Positions 1 through 9,454 of a stretch of DNA of 64,000 nt are shown here, one piece after another. Numbering within the stretch: the first letter of the stretch is position 1; every line of letters starts with the position of its first letter. A program made the position numbers and the translations under genes. This DNA comes from Lachnospiraceae bacterium UBA7199 (GTDB taxonomy: Bacteria > Bacillota > Clostridia > Lachnospirales > Lachnospiraceae), in the NCBI GenBank assembly GCA_002490775.1, contig DKUR01000054.1, positions 1-64,000 of the forward strand, in the 5' to 3' direction. A model generated the notes under the pieces. It saw nothing but the letters and a program-made list of their open reading frames with translations. It did no database searches and was not told the DNA's origin.

Positions 1-1
1 T

Positions 2-357
2 GATATGGAAAAGTTTGCGGCGGGGAAAGTCCGGGCAAGAAGATACAGAAATCCCAAGATTGGAGAATTTTTCAAGGAGATTGATTTGTCCGAGAAAAAA
101 TCAACGGGTATATCGAAAATTTTGCGCGAACTGAAAAGAAACGGTTCACCTATGCCGGAGTTTGAAACAGATGTGGACAGAACTTATATGATTACTACAA
201 TAAGGATTCACGAAAGGTTTGAAATTGAAAACGAAAACTTCGCTCAAAAAAATGAGCGAAGTTTGAGCGAAGTTTTGGCGCAAAAAGATTATAATAAAGT
301 GAGTGCAATTGTTAGTTTTATGGAAGAGCATGAAGAAAGACAGGAAACGGAAGGATT
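2..357 (+). pseudogene. C-terminal remnant of an AlbA_2/HATPase_c_4-type ATP-binding protein
   Basis: The frame beginning at the window edge encodes a stretch with RNPKIGEFF and STGISKIL, typical of the end of the ATP-binding domain in AlbA_2 (Schlafen-like, 'divergent AAA') regulators of Firmicutes, followed by a polar tail. The 5' part lies outside the window. Near 340-360 the frame runs into sequence that belongs, in another frame, to the next remnant, so this is not an intact gene end. Seen: the motifs and the frame clash. Inferred: deletion or recombination between two related genes. A complete member of the same family lies at 44005-45534 on the other strand. Confidence 0.55.
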
Positions 358-1012
358 GAGATGCCGGATTATCCGGATACGGCTGTGCTTGAAGGAATCG
401 TAAATGCGCTGATTCATAGGGACTATCTGGAATTGGGGAGTGAAGTTCATATAGATATGTTTGATGACAGAATGGAGATTTACTCTCCGGGCGGTATGTT
501 GGATGGGCGCAAGGTGCAGGGCTTAGATTTGAGAAATGTATCGTCCAGGAGACGGAATCCGATTATTGCCGATATATTTAACCGCTTGAAATATATGGAT
601 CGTCGCGGTAGTGGTTTTAAGAAAATCTTGGATTCCTATGAATTTCAGGAACATTATACAGAGGAAATGAAACCGGAGTTTAGGTCGAGTAATAGTGAAT
701 TTTGGCTGATATTAAGAAATTTGAATTATAATCTTAATAATATCGGCAATGATTTATCGGCACAAATTGCCGACAAAAAAATACCGATAAAAAATGTCAA
801 TAAAAAAAGTGCCGATAAAGACGGGACAGCAGTTAGAGAAGATAATTCAATACCTATCGGAACAAGAGGAATGTTCTTGCAAAGATATTTGTGCCCTTTT
901 AGATGTAAAAGAACGTAGGGCAAGGCAATTGCTTCAAATATTGCAGGAGCAAGGCAAAATAGAGATTATTAGTGCAAACAGGACAAGGAGATATAGGTTG
1001 ATAAAAGGATAA
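355..1012 (+). pseudogene. Second AlbA_2/HATPase-type ATP-binding remnant, frameshifted before its winged-helix tail
   Basis: From about 355 the frame encodes NALIHRDY, a motif of the ATP-binding half of these proteins (the intact relative in this window has NAVTHRAY), then IYSPGG and RRGSGFKKIL. The AlbA_2 N-terminal half is missing. Near 800-880 the reading frame changes: the first frame ends at 918, while the expected C-terminal winged helix (CSCKDICALLDVKERRARQLL) continues in another frame to the stop at 1012. At least one indel plus a 5' truncation make it non-functional as a full-length product. The poly-A runs around 775-815 are a plausible slippage site. Confidence 0.6.
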
Positions 1013-1317
1013 GAATAAAAATCCCAAACAGTGTTTCGGAAATTCAAAAGGTGAAACAGCGTTTAGCTTTTTGATGAGAGGACAGCTAATATGTTTACCG
1101 GATATTTAATGCTTCCGTGATAACACCACGATAACAAAAATCCGAAAAACCTCAGATACAAGGTGCATATCAAAGCAAAAACCACCAAAAAGTCTTGAAA
1201 ATCACATAAAATCACCCTGATTTACACCACCGAAAGCCGTGAGGGCGGTAGAACAGTTGAAATTGGTCATGTGACTACAATTATTGAGCAATTACTGAAA
1301 TTCTCTAAAAGAGATAT
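1013..1317. other. Non-coding stretch between gene remnants
   Basis: About 300 bases without a supported gene, flanked on both sides by pieces of the same ATP-binding family. Short open stretches exist but none has a ribosome binding site with a recognisable product. Probably decayed accessory DNA. Confidence 0.4.
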
Positions 1318-1431
1318 ATGAATCGCCGAGGCGGAGGATTTAAGAAAATTTTGGATTTCCCTAATATTATTCGTAAATTATCTTTACCATATTCTGCCCC
1401 AAATGCTAAGATGTGGTTAAGAACTACATAA
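1318..1431 (+). pseudogene. Third, very short AlbA_2/HATPase-family remnant
   Basis: A 37-codon open stretch begins with RRGGGFKKIL, nearly the same as RRGSGFKKIL in the preceding remnant, and stops shortly afterwards. It is the G-box-like segment of the same family, so at least three partial copies sit within 1.4 kb. It has no convincing ribosome binding site and is almost certainly not a functional gene. Confidence 0.5.
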
Positions 1432-1444
1432 CAGAAAGGTAAAA

Positions 1445-1960
1445 ATGTATCTGATACAGCCAGACAAAGTGAAAGAAGAAGCCCAGAAAAAAGAAAACGA
1501 AAATTTTAAGTTCCGTACTTTCTTAAAATGTCATGCAGACGAGGACGAGTTAGACAGGCAATTTTTACACTTACATAAAGAATTATTTGCAGATTATGAT
1601 TGCAGTAAATGCAGAAACTGTTGCAAGATGTATAAAGGAAGTATTCCGGCGGAAGATATTGACAGGGATGCACAATATTTAGGAATCACACCCGAACAAT
1701 TTATTGATACTTACTTGCAGAAAGAAGAGTATAGTATGAACTATCAGACCAAGCATCAACCCTGTGATTTTTTGCGGGAGGATGGAAACTGTAAATTGGG
1801 TGATTGTAAACCTGACAGTTGTAAAAAATATCCATATATCGATCAGCCAGAAAGATTATCAAGTTTGCTGAGTGTATTGGACACGATAGAAATATGTCCG
1901 GTAGCTTTTGAAATGTTTGAAAGATTAAAGAAAGAGTATAGGTTTAGAGTGCGAAGGTAA
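1445..1960 (+). CDS. YkgJ/UPF0153-type cysteine-cluster protein
   Basis: Encodes 171 residues. A CSKCRNCCKMY motif near residues 56-66 matches the CxxCxxCC signature of YkgJ-family putative metal- or Fe-S-binding proteins, and further cysteines (CDFL, CKLGDCKPDSCKKYP, ICPVAF) fit the family's zinc or iron-sulfur ligand set. The start ATG follows AGAAAGG at a proper distance. No membrane segment or signal peptide. Biochemical role is unknown for most of the family. It stands alone between decayed genes. A second protein of this type is at 62328-63017. Confidence 0.75.
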   Translation: MYLIQPDKVKEEAQKKENENFKFRTFLKCHADEDELDRQFLHLHKELFADYDCSKCRNCCKMYKGSIPAEDIDRDAQYLGITPEQFIDTYLQKEEYSMNYQTKHQPCDFLREDGNCKLGDCKPDSCKKYPYIDQPERLSSLLSVLDTIEICPVAFEMFERLKKEYRFRVRR

Positions 1961-2003
1961 GATTGTAATGGTAGATAGGAGGGCATATATTTGATTAGAT
2001 AGA

Positions 2004-2171
2004 AAAGTTATATGTGAAAGTGATTATGTGTGCCTGTATGCTGATAAGGTAAAATTATCTTTGCTGATTCGATCTAAGAGATATACAGTAATGTGTTTAG
2101 AATGGGAAATTCCAGCAGGGCGTATTGAAGATGGAGAATCAAAAGAAATACATGGAAGAAACAGGATGTAT
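2004..2171 (+). pseudogene. Nudix hydrolase remnant with frameshift in the Nudix box
   Basis: One frame from about 2004 reads into WEIPAGRIEDGES, the first half of a Nudix box (Gx5Ex7REUxEExGU). The expected continuation REx2EETG appears only after a shift: EETGC is readable in another frame at about 2157-2171. No start codon with a ribosome binding site is visible and the rest of the fold is missing. Inference: a decayed ADP-ribose pyrophosphatase-type gene whose C-terminal part was lost before the downstream GNAT gene. Confidence 0.55.
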
Positions 2172-2202
2172 TGTTATATTTTGATTTTATGAGGAAGCGT
2201 TG

Positions 2203-2664
2203 ATGAAAGAAATAATTGCGTATGAGATGTCATTTGATAAAATGTTCGAGTATCTGAATGATGTAAGTTGTGTTCCTTTTCAAGAACAATATTGGGATGA
2301 ATATATGAAAATATATAATGATTGTTTTTATGAAATGAGGAAAACATTAGAAGTTGAACCAATAAACTTTTATTCAGATTATTCTCAAATCAAAGATAAG
2401 ATAAATGATATTTTTCTATATTTGCAAAATGGAGTAATTGTAGGCGCTGTTTCTTGCTATGGAAATGAGTTAGATGATTTAATTGTGGCGAAATCGTTTC
2501 AAGGGCAAGGGTTAGGGCAAAAATTGTTATTATGGGGAATAAATCATATAAAAGAACAGGGATATGAAGAAATTATTTTACATGTAGCTGAATGGAATCA
2601 AAATGCTATGAAGTTGTATTTGAAAAATGGATTTAGTATCAAAAAAAGGGAAAAGGTTCATTAG
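2203..2664 (+). CDS. GNAT-family N-acetyltransferase
   Basis: 153 residues. The acetyl-CoA-binding motif A is visible as VAKSFQGQGLGQKLL near residues 95-109, and the C-terminal NAMKLYLKNGFSI is the usual GNAT motif B segment. Length fits a single-domain GNAT. The ATG at 2203 is preferred over the adjoining TTG because GAGGAAG sits 6 bases upstream. The substrate cannot be read from the sequence. The gene is more A+T-rich than the SNF2 gene that follows, in keeping with this end being accessory DNA. Confidence 0.8.
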   Translation: MKEIIAYEMSFDKMFEYLNDVSCVPFQEQYWDEYMKIYNDCFYEMRKTLEVEPINFYSDYSQIKDKINDIFLYLQNGVIVGAVSCYGNELDDLIVAKSFQGQGLGQKLLLWGINHIKEQGYEEIILHVAEWNQNAMKLYLKNGFSIKKREKVH

Positions 2665-2857
2665 ATTCAGTTCAGTGAGGCAAAACAGAATGTTTATTAT
2701 TTCGATTTTCCTTTACTGATACAAAGGACAGTCATGGTGCCAAAACGGTGCCAAGAAATCATGCAAATAAAAATACACCACACAAAAACAACGGTTTTAC
2801 GCTGTTTTTCGCAATAGAAAACAAAGAAAATACCACAAAAAACGCTATTCAAATACC

Positions 2858-5479
2858 GTGGGGGTGGACATGCAGCAGGCAGAGGATTTACAATTTATTT
2901 TTACGGAAAAAGATTTTTATCCTGATGTGCAGACAAATGGCGCGGATGCAGATCAGAGCAGATGGAGAAAACAATTTGAAGAGGACAAATTCAAGACGCT
3001 TTACCAGATGGGATTTGAAGAAAAAGCGGTGGGGCTGACTGTGACGGGCAATTTTTTGTATCTGGTATCTACTTCCTTTTTAAAACAGTTAACAGACATG
3101 CCGGAGCTGGAGGTTGCGCGGGGGAATATAGAGCTGAAGCCGTCGGGCGAAGAGGTAGAGGAGCTTTTAAAAGCAGTTCCTTTTGCAATTGGTGCAGAAC
3201 ATATTACTGCCGATTGGATTAAGCATGTTTTTGCAAGGCTTCTTGAAATATACACTGGTGAAATTAATGGGTATAGCGGAACGGTAGAGATGTATCTGAC
3301 AGAGAAAAGCCAGCATCTTCATGTGCCGGAAAGAATTTTCTTTCATTTGGTAGAGCATAAGGATGAGGAATTCCCCTTTGCCTTTATGGCTACCTATGCA
3401 ACAAAAGGGAAGGACGGTAAGGTGATACATGTACCGCTAAAATATGCCCTGACAGAATATCAGGGACAGAGGGAAAAACTACTGTCACTTTTATCATGTC
3501 TGAATCGAGCCGCAGATGCATCCGGGCTGATTGATGGATTTATGAAAAGCGGGGAGATGTTTCATCCGCTTAAATTAACAACAAAAGAGGCTTATGCATT
3601 TTTAAAAGATATTGAAGTGATTGAACAAACCGGCATTTTGTGCCGCATTCCAAACTGGTGGAAGAAAAAAACTTCCTCGGTATCTTTAGAAGCAAGCCTT
3701 GGAGATCAAAAGCCATCTATGTTAGGGTTTGATACGTTGATTTCTGTGCAGCCTAAGCTGAGCGTGGATGGTATGGAATTAACCCAGGACGATATAAAAA
3801 TGTTGTTGGAGCAAACGGAAGGCCTTGCCCTGCTTAAGGGGAAATGGGTGGAAGTGGATCATGAAAGACTGCGGGAGCTTTTGCAGAGACTGGAGGAATT
3901 CCCGTCAGAAATCACTCTTTTAGATGCTATGCGAATGGGAATTGGACAGGCGGATGAAAGGGAGGACGTTGGGGCAGTTGTTTCTAATGGTGAGTGGCTC
4001 TCAGAGTTTCTTCTTCACTTGAGGAAACCCGAAACGATTCGCAAGGCACCTCTTCCCAAAAGCTTTTGTGCAAAATTGCGCCCTTATCAAAAGAACGGTT
4101 ATACTTGGCTTAACTATATGGATCATTTGGGGTTTGGCGCCTGTCTGGCAGATGATATGGGATTGGGAAAAACGGTGCAAGTGCTTGCTTATTTGGAAAA
4201 GCTGCGATGTGCCAATAAAAATGCAAGAGCACTTTTGGTTCTGCCTGCATCCTTGTTGGGAAATTGGAAAAAAGAGGCTGAAAAATTTGCACCTAAAATG
4301 AGTTTTCAGATTCTTCACGGAAAAACCGCAGCCATGCTGGCGCATGAACTGGAGGAAAATCAGACTTTCCTGACGATCACTACTTATGGGATGGCATTGC
4401 GGATTAAGGAACTGCAGAATATTGTGTGGGACTGCGTGGTGCTGGATGAAGCACAGGCAATCAAGAATCCGGGGACAAAGCAGACAAGGGAAATTAAAAA
4501 ATTAAAGTCCAGAATGCGCATTGTCATGACGGGAACACCTATTGAAAACGAGCTGATGAACCTTTGGTCATTGTTTGATTTTCTGAATAAAGGACTTCTT
4601 GGTTCGGCCAAAGAATTTCATACCTACTGCAAGGGGCTGGATGAACAGCCTGCCGGGTACATGAAGCTTAAGACAATGATTTCTCCTTTTATGTTAAGAA
4701 GAGTCAAGACAGACAAAACCATTATATCAGATTTGCCGGAGAAACTGGAAAGCGTGGATTACGTAACGCTTAGTAAGAAGCAAATTGTGCTTTACAGAAA
4801 AGCCGTATCTGATATGGAGAAGCTGATTGCGGATGTGGAAGGGATTAAGCGCAGTGGAATTATTTTAAATACAATCATGAAATTAAAGCAGATCTGCAAC
4901 CATCCGGATCAGTATCTGGGGCAAAGCGGTTATTCTGTGGAGGAAAGTGGAAAATTGATTCTTCTCAAAGAAATCTGTCAGACTATTTTTGAAAAGCGGG
5001 AAAGAGTGATAGTGTTTACGCAGTTTAAAGAGATTACATCATATCTGGCTGACTTTCTGGCAGGCGTTTTTGGAAGAGAGGGATATGTTTTACATGGTGG
5101 AACGCCAGTGGCAAAACGTGGAAAGATTGTTGAAGCTTTTCAGGGGGAAAGATATGTGCCTTTTATTGTTGTCTCGGTGAAGGCAGGCGGTACGGGGCTG
5201 AATCTGACCAAAGCAAATCATGTCATTCATTTTGACCGTTGGTGGAATCCGGCAGTTGAGAACCAGGCAACGGACCGGGCTTTCCGCATTGGACAGACCA
5301 AGGATGTGGTGGTTCATAAATTAGTGTGTGAAGGAACCATTGAAGAAAAAATTGATGCCATGATTACATCTAAAAAAGAACTGGCGGAAAATGTAATAGG
5401 TTCTGGTGGAGAAAAATGGATTACAGAATTAAGCAATGATGAGCTGATGTCTGTACTGCGGCTGGAGCTGCCGGAATAG
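2858..5479 (+). CDS. SNF2-family DEAD/DEAH helicase (YwqA-like)
   Basis: About 873 residues if the GTG at 2858 is used, or four fewer from the ATG at 2870; no strong Shine-Dalgarno separates them. A SNF2-associated N-terminal half precedes the helicase core. Walker A region DDMGLGKTVQ is near residue 430, the DEAQ box (VVLDEAQAIKN) near 528, then MTGTPIENE, and in lobe 2 GTGLNLTKA and the Swi2/Snf2 motif VI region ATDRAFRIGQ. These ATP-driven DNA translocases remodel protein-DNA complexes. No SWIM finger is present here; it is in the next gene, the same split as B. subtilis ywqA-ywqB. Probably co-transcribed with it (66-base gap). Confidence 0.9.
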   Translation: MGVDMQQAEDLQFIFTEKDFYPDVQTNGADADQSRWRKQFEEDKFKTLYQMGFEEKAVGLTVTGNFLYLVSTSFLKQLTDMPELEVARGNIELKPSGEEVEELLKAVPFAIGAEHITADWIKHVFARLLEIYTGEINGYSGTVEMYLTEKSQHLHVPERIFFHLVEHKDEEFPFAFMATYATKGKDGKVIHVPLKYALTEYQGQREKLLSLLSCLNRAADASGLIDGFMKSGEMFHPLKLTTKEAYAFLKDIEVIEQTGILCRIPNWWKKKTSSVSLEASLGDQKPSMLGFDTLISVQPKLSVDGMELTQDDIKMLLEQTEGLALLKGKWVEVDHERLRELLQRLEEFPSEITLLDAMRMGIGQADEREDVGAVVSNGEWLSEFLLHLRKPETIRKAPLPKSFCAKLRPYQKNGYTWLNYMDHLGFGACLADDMGLGKTVQVLAYLEKLRCANKNARALLVLPASLLGNWKKEAEKFAPKMSFQILHGKTAAMLAHELEENQTFLTITTYGMALRIKELQNIVWDCVVLDEAQAIKNPGTKQTREIKKLKSRMRIVMTGTPIENELMNLWSLFDFLNKGLLGSAKEFHTYCKGLDEQPAGYMKLKTMISPFMLRRVKTDKTIISDLPEKLESVDYVTLSKKQIVLYRKAVSDMEKLIADVEGIKRSGIILNTIMKLKQICNHPDQYLGQSGYSVEESGKLILLKEICQTIFEKRERVIVFTQFKEITSYLADFLAGVFGREGYVLHGGTPVAKRGKIVEAFQGERYVPFIVVSVKAGGTGLNLTKANHVIHFDRWWNPAVENQATDRAFRIGQTKDVVVHKLVCEGTIEEKIDAMITSKKELAENVIGSGGEKWITELSNDELMSVLRLELPE

Positions 5480-5544
5480 AGGCATTTTTAGAAGGAATAA
5501 CATAGCAGCATGTTCTTTGAGGCAGGAAGAGGGGAACGGGGTTT

Positions 5545-6270
5545 ATGAGTAAATATTGGGATATGGCATATTATGAGCAGCCAAATGCAGCGCAGCTTCG
5601 AAAAAATGCGGCACAGAGCGTACAGAAGGAGAAAAAGAAAGGAAATATCCTTGAGCCTGTTAATGTAAAGGGACGGAATATTGTCAGGAACTGGTGGGGA
5701 AAAGCATGGTGCAGCAACTTGGAGCAGTATGCTGATTATGAAAGCCGGATTGACAGGGGAAAGCGTTACGTACGAAATGGCTCTGTAATTGACTTGAAAA
5801 TCCATAAAGGGAAAATTTCAGCCCGTGTGCAGGGAACCCGCAAGGCGCCCTATAAGGTTGAAATCAGGATTAGTCCTTTGTCAGAAGAAAAATGCCAGAA
5901 TATCATTGAGAAATGCGGCAGAAAGATTGAAAATATGGAAGAGCTGCTAAACGGAAGTTTTCCTTTGGAGATGCAGGAGCTTTTTCAGGGAAAAGACGGA
6001 TTATTTCCCATTCCAAAGGAAATTAGCTTTACCTGTAGCTGTCCTGACTGGGCGTTGATGTGCAAGCATGTGGCAGCAGCATTATATGGTGTGGGGGTTC
6101 GCCTGGATGAAAATCCGCTTTTGTTTTTTGAACTGCGCGGAATTGATGTGGGGAGGTTCATTGATGTTACCATTGCAAACAGAGTGGAGACTATGCTTGC
6201 AAATGAGGGAAAGCATAGCTGCCGCATTATAGAGGATGAAGATATCTCAGATTTATTTGGTGTTTTGTAG
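5545..6270 (+). CDS. SWIM zinc-finger protein, partner of the SNF2 helicase (YwqB-like)
   Basis: 241 residues. The SWIM finger CSCPDWALMCKH (CxCxnCxH) lies around residues 163-174, with an upstream domain starting NIVRNWWGKAWCSNLEQYADYE, the usual opening of this bacterial family. In many bacteria SWIM and SNF2 occur in one polypeptide or in adjacent genes, so the product is expected to supply DNA or protein contact for the neighbouring helicase. ATG at 5545 follows a GAGGGGAA sequence. No signs of decay. Confidence 0.85.
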   Translation: MSKYWDMAYYEQPNAAQLRKNAAQSVQKEKKKGNILEPVNVKGRNIVRNWWGKAWCSNLEQYADYESRIDRGKRYVRNGSVIDLKIHKGKISARVQGTRKAPYKVEIRISPLSEEKCQNIIEKCGRKIENMEELLNGSFPLEMQELFQGKDGLFPIPKEISFTCSCPDWALMCKHVAAALYGVGVRLDENPLLFFELRGIDVGRFIDVTIANRVETMLANEGKHSCRIIEDEDISDLFGVL

Positions 6271-6427
6271 GAGGTTTAGGGTAAGCGTCAAATCATGCGC
6301 CATAGAATAATCAGTAAAAAGCTAAATTTTATCAGGTGGATTTATCGGATTTTATAAAGAAATCGGTTACAAGCCAGCAGTGAAATGGACTTATTGGAAG
6401 AAGCAGAAAATAATCGGAGATGAAATT

Positions 6428-7231
6428 ATGAAGCAAATAAGAGTAAAGAGAATTGCAGCAGGTGCAGTGATATGTGTTTTACTCATTGTATTTGCGGCAT
6501 TGGCATTGCTTTGGAATCATTATCTTAATAAAAACAGCCTGCTTGGAAGATTTCTTACAAAGCAGAACCAGGAAGTATATTTGTTGGGGACGTTTCATAC
6601 AAATCATTTTAATAAGTGGCTTAATTATTCTATGGAAGATATGCTTAGCGTGGTGGAAAATGTGGCTCCGGATGTTGTTTTTATTGAGGCCCGTGAAGAA
6701 TATTTTCAAGAATATAATGTGGTAGACGGACCGATAGACATGAATGTTGTTTATAGCTATTGCTTAGATAAGGGCATTCGGGTGGAGATGATTGACTGGT
6801 GGGAGGTGGATAATAATTACCAATCCAACACCACATCCACGCTCCGGGATGATCAGATTTTTTGTAAGATCAATGATAAATTACAGCAGCTTGAAGAGAA
6901 AACAACGGTATTAGTGGTGTGCGGAGCCGGTCATTTTTACCCACAGGTCGAACGATTTTGTAAGGAAGGATTTGAGAAGCAATCTATTGACAACAAAAAG
7001 AGTTATTTCGAGATAAAAGGGCGAGAGTTTACGTATCCGCCTAGTGCTGCTGAAGTTTGGGAAAAACGTTCCTATTTTTATGCTTATACATATCCCGGGA
7101 TTATAAGCATGGATGAGTCTTTGGAGGAAAGCATAAAAATCCAGTTTACAGGCGGAGACCATGATGCTTTTTACAGGCAGCAGATGGAGTACTGTAAGTT
7201 ATTTGAAGAGAACATTTTATATAAAGAATGA
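6428..7231 (+). CDS. Membrane-anchored TraB/GumN-like protein
   Basis: 267 residues starting at the ATG at 6428, preceded by GGAGATG. An N-terminal hydrophobic segment (about residues 8-30) should anchor it in the membrane with the rest outside. YLLGTFHTNHFNKW (residues about 51-64), VVFIEAREEYF and VVCGAGHFYPQV (about 162-173) match the GxxH, ExxR and GAGH motifs of the TraB/PrgY/GumN clan, whose members inactivate peptide signals or act as metalloproteases in some organisms. That function is not demonstrated for this type. A weakly conserved member, so the assignment is motif-based. Confidence 0.6.
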   Translation: MKQIRVKRIAAGAVICVLLIVFAALALLWNHYLNKNSLLGRFLTKQNQEVYLLGTFHTNHFNKWLNYSMEDMLSVVENVAPDVVFIEAREEYFQEYNVVDGPIDMNVVYSYCLDKGIRVEMIDWWEVDNNYQSNTTSTLRDDQIFCKINDKLQQLEEKTTVLVVCGAGHFYPQVERFCKEGFEKQSIDNKKSYFEIKGREFTYPPSAAEVWEKRSYFYAYTYPGIISMDESLEESIKIQFTGGDHDAFYRQQMEYCKLFEENILYKE

Positions 7232-7234
7232 GAA

Positions 7235-7281
7235 AAAAGGATGTCCTAACAGTATCGATTACTGTGCAGGGCATCTTTTAC
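7235..7281 (+). terminator. Rho-independent terminator after the TraB-like gene
   Basis: AAAGGATGTCCT...ACAGTA pairs imperfectly with TACTGT...AGGGCATCTTT and is followed by a T-rich end. It separates the TraB-like gene from the TetR gene. Confidence 0.6.
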
Positions 7282-7390
7282 TAATATTAAGGATGGTTTT
7301 AGTATTTACAAGGATTCATTTTCATGTTATTGTATTTAATATAAATTCAATGAATAAAAAATTAATGAAAAGTCAAGCAAGGAGATTAAA

Positions 7391-7966
7391 TTGGAAACAA
7401 GAAAAGAGCAAAAAGAAAGAAGAAGGCAGGAAATCCTATGCGCGGCGTTGGAATTATTTGTCACAAAAGGATATGCAGCCACAAAAGTAACGGATATTGC
7501 GGAGCGGGCAAATATGAGTACCGGACTTATGTTTCATTATTTTGAATCAAAAGAAAAATTGTATGAAGAGTTGATTCGAATGGGTTTAGAGGGAACCGCA
7601 TATCCGGCAGAGCAGAAATGTGAGCACGCAATAGATTTCTTTGTTCAATTTACAACGCAATTGTTTGAGTACATGAAGAAACAGCCCATTATGGCCAGAA
7701 TGTTTTTGCTGATGGCGCAGGCGCAGAGAAATGAAGCTACGCCGGCACATATCCGGGAAATTGCCATGCAGGTAAATACAATTGAAGAGTTTGTACCGAT
7801 TATTGCATGGGGACAGCAGGAAGGAACGATAAGGGATGGAGAGCCAAAGATTCTTTCTAATGCCTTTTGGTGCTGCATTCAGGGAATTGCTGAGCGTTAC
7901 GCCACAAATCAGGAGATTGATTTACCACAGCCAGAATGGATTGTGGATATTGTAAGAAAGAAATAG
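7391..7966 (+). CDS. TetR/AcrR-family transcriptional regulator
   Basis: 191 residues. The N-terminal helix-turn-helix is clear: ALELFVTKGYAATKVTDIAERANMSTGLMFHYFESKEKLYEEL at about residues 19-60. The C-terminal ligand domain is of ordinary length. The start is a TTG at 7391, chosen because AAGGAGATTA lies just upstream and no ATG fits. Only 11 bases separate it from the oxidoreductase that follows, so it probably represses its own operon. The AT-rich leader has ATTCATT (7314-7320) and AATGAAT (7349-7355) flanking a likely -10 region, a possible operator. The inducer is unknown. Confidence 0.88.
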   Translation: METRKEQKERRRQEILCAALELFVTKGYAATKVTDIAERANMSTGLMFHYFESKEKLYEELIRMGLEGTAYPAEQKCEHAIDFFVQFTTQLFEYMKKQPIMARMFLLMAQAQRNEATPAHIREIAMQVNTIEEFVPIIAWGQQEGTIRDGEPKILSNAFWCCIQGIAERYATNQEIDLPQPEWIVDIVRKK

Positions 7967-7977
7967 AGGGAGCATAC

Positions 7978-9453
7978 ATGAAAAAGATAGTAATTATCGG
8001 CGGTGGAATTGCCGGCTTGACAGCAGGAGTTTTATTACAAAAGGCAGGATTTCAGACAGAAATTTTTGAAAAGAATGCTTTGCCGGGAGGACAATGTACC
8101 GGATGGAAACGGGAAGGTTATTTTATTGATAACTGTATTCATTGGTTAACAGGCACAAGGCCGGGCAGTGCCTTGCATGATCTGTGGAAGGAGATTGGGG
8201 CTTTAGGTGATGGTGTAGAAGTATATGAAAAGGAGATGTTCTTTTCCTCTAAATTAAATGGTGAGACTCTGACTTTTTGGAGAGATAAAGAAAGAACCAG
8301 GAAGGAGCTGTTGTCCCTTTCGCCGGAGGATGAAAAAGAAATCAACAAATTAATTGATTACGTTTCATTGGCAGAAACCATGACAGTTCCAGTTGAGAAA
8401 CCTTTTGATGCAATGACGCCCTTTGATTTTATAAAACTTGGCATGTCTATGAAGGAAATGGGAAAAGTAATGAAAGAGTATGGAAATATGGACATCAAGG
8501 AGCTTGCCATGCGTTTTCAACATCCCCTGATCAGGCGTGCAATTACAGATTATATGCCAAGGGGGTATCAGGCATATGCCTTTCTTGTTTCTTATGCAAC
8601 AGTGACTGGTGGAAATGGTGATATTCCGAAGGGCGGTTCGCTTTCCATGTCACTACGCATTGCTGGAAAATATAAAGAATTTGGCGGCGTGCTTCATACA
8701 AATGCTGATGTTGAGAAAATCCTATTAAATGGTAAAAGGGCAGAAGGGATTTTACTGAAAGATGGCATCAGGGTTGATGCGGATTATGTGGTGTGTGCGT
8801 GCGATACAAATCATACTTTTCACCAGCTTTTGCCTGAAACCTATATGCCTAAGGGGCTTAAGGAAATGTATGGGGATAGGGAAAAATATCCGGTCAGCAG
8901 TGGATTTCAGATTGCCTATGGGGTAGACGGGGTGTTTAAGGAGATTACAGGAACAAGGGTATTTTCCTGTGAGCCGTTAAAGGTGGGAAGTCAGAAGGTG
9001 CAGAGCATGAGCATTCAGTCCTATGACTATGAGCCGGGGTTTGCACCGGAAGGAAAAATGATTCTGCAGACCAATTTTTCACAGACAGAAGAAGACTATA
9101 GGTACTGGAAAGTCTTGTATTCTGATAAAGAGGCCTATCAGAAGCAGAAAAATGAAATTGCACAGGCAGCGGTGGAAAGAGTGATTATGGAATATCCATT
9201 TTTGACTGGGAAAATCCGGGTACTCGATGTGTGGTCGCCGATGACATACTTAAGGTATTGCAATTCCTATAAAGGAGCATATATGAGCTTTGTGACCACC
9301 AAGCAGGCAAAAAGTATCACGGTACCCGGAAAAGTAAAAGGGCTTGATAATGTATTGCTTGCAAGTCAGTGGCTGATGGGGCCCGGCGGTCTTCCCACCG
9401 CGGCGGCAATGGGAAAATTTGTCGCATGGCGGATCATAAGGAAAGGGTTATAG
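7978..9453 (+). CDS. FAD-dependent oxidoreductase, phytoene desaturase (CrtI)-like
   Basis: 491 residues from the ATG at 7978 (AGAGGGAG upstream). The N-terminal dinucleotide-binding fold GGGIAGLTAG (residues about 8-17) is followed by the acidic residue of strand 2 (EIFEKN) and the GGQCTGW segment typical of CrtI/NAD(P)-binding amine-oxidase-like flavoproteins. The C-terminal GPGGLPTAAAMGKF is the second FAD contact. Clostridia carry such proteins without carotenoid pathways, and the substrate is not deducible here. Translationally close to the TetR gene upstream. Its stop is separated from the convergent minus-strand gene by one base. Confidence 0.85.
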   Translation: MKKIVIIGGGIAGLTAGVLLQKAGFQTEIFEKNALPGGQCTGWKREGYFIDNCIHWLTGTRPGSALHDLWKEIGALGDGVEVYEKEMFFSSKLNGETLTFWRDKERTRKELLSLSPEDEKEINKLIDYVSLAETMTVPVEKPFDAMTPFDFIKLGMSMKEMGKVMKEYGNMDIKELAMRFQHPLIRRAITDYMPRGYQAYAFLVSYATVTGGNGDIPKGGSLSMSLRIAGKYKEFGGVLHTNADVEKILLNGKRAEGILLKDGIRVDADYVVCACDTNHTFHQLLPETYMPKGLKEMYGDREKYPVSSGFQIAYGVDGVFKEITGTRVFSCEPLKVGSQKVQSMSIQSYDYEPGFAPEGKMILQTNFSQTEEDYRYWKVLYSDKEAYQKQKNEIAQAAVERVIMEYPFLTGKIRVLDVWSPMTYLRYCNSYKGAYMSFVTTKQAKSITVPGKVKGLDNVLLASQWLMGPGGLPTAAAMGKFVAWRIIRKGL

Positions 9454-9454
9454 A

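Noticed and set aside
2665..2857. Possible attachment site in GTGCCAAAACGGTGCCAAG region
   Set aside because: GTGCCAA occurs twice but there is no integrase or second copy elsewhere in the window.
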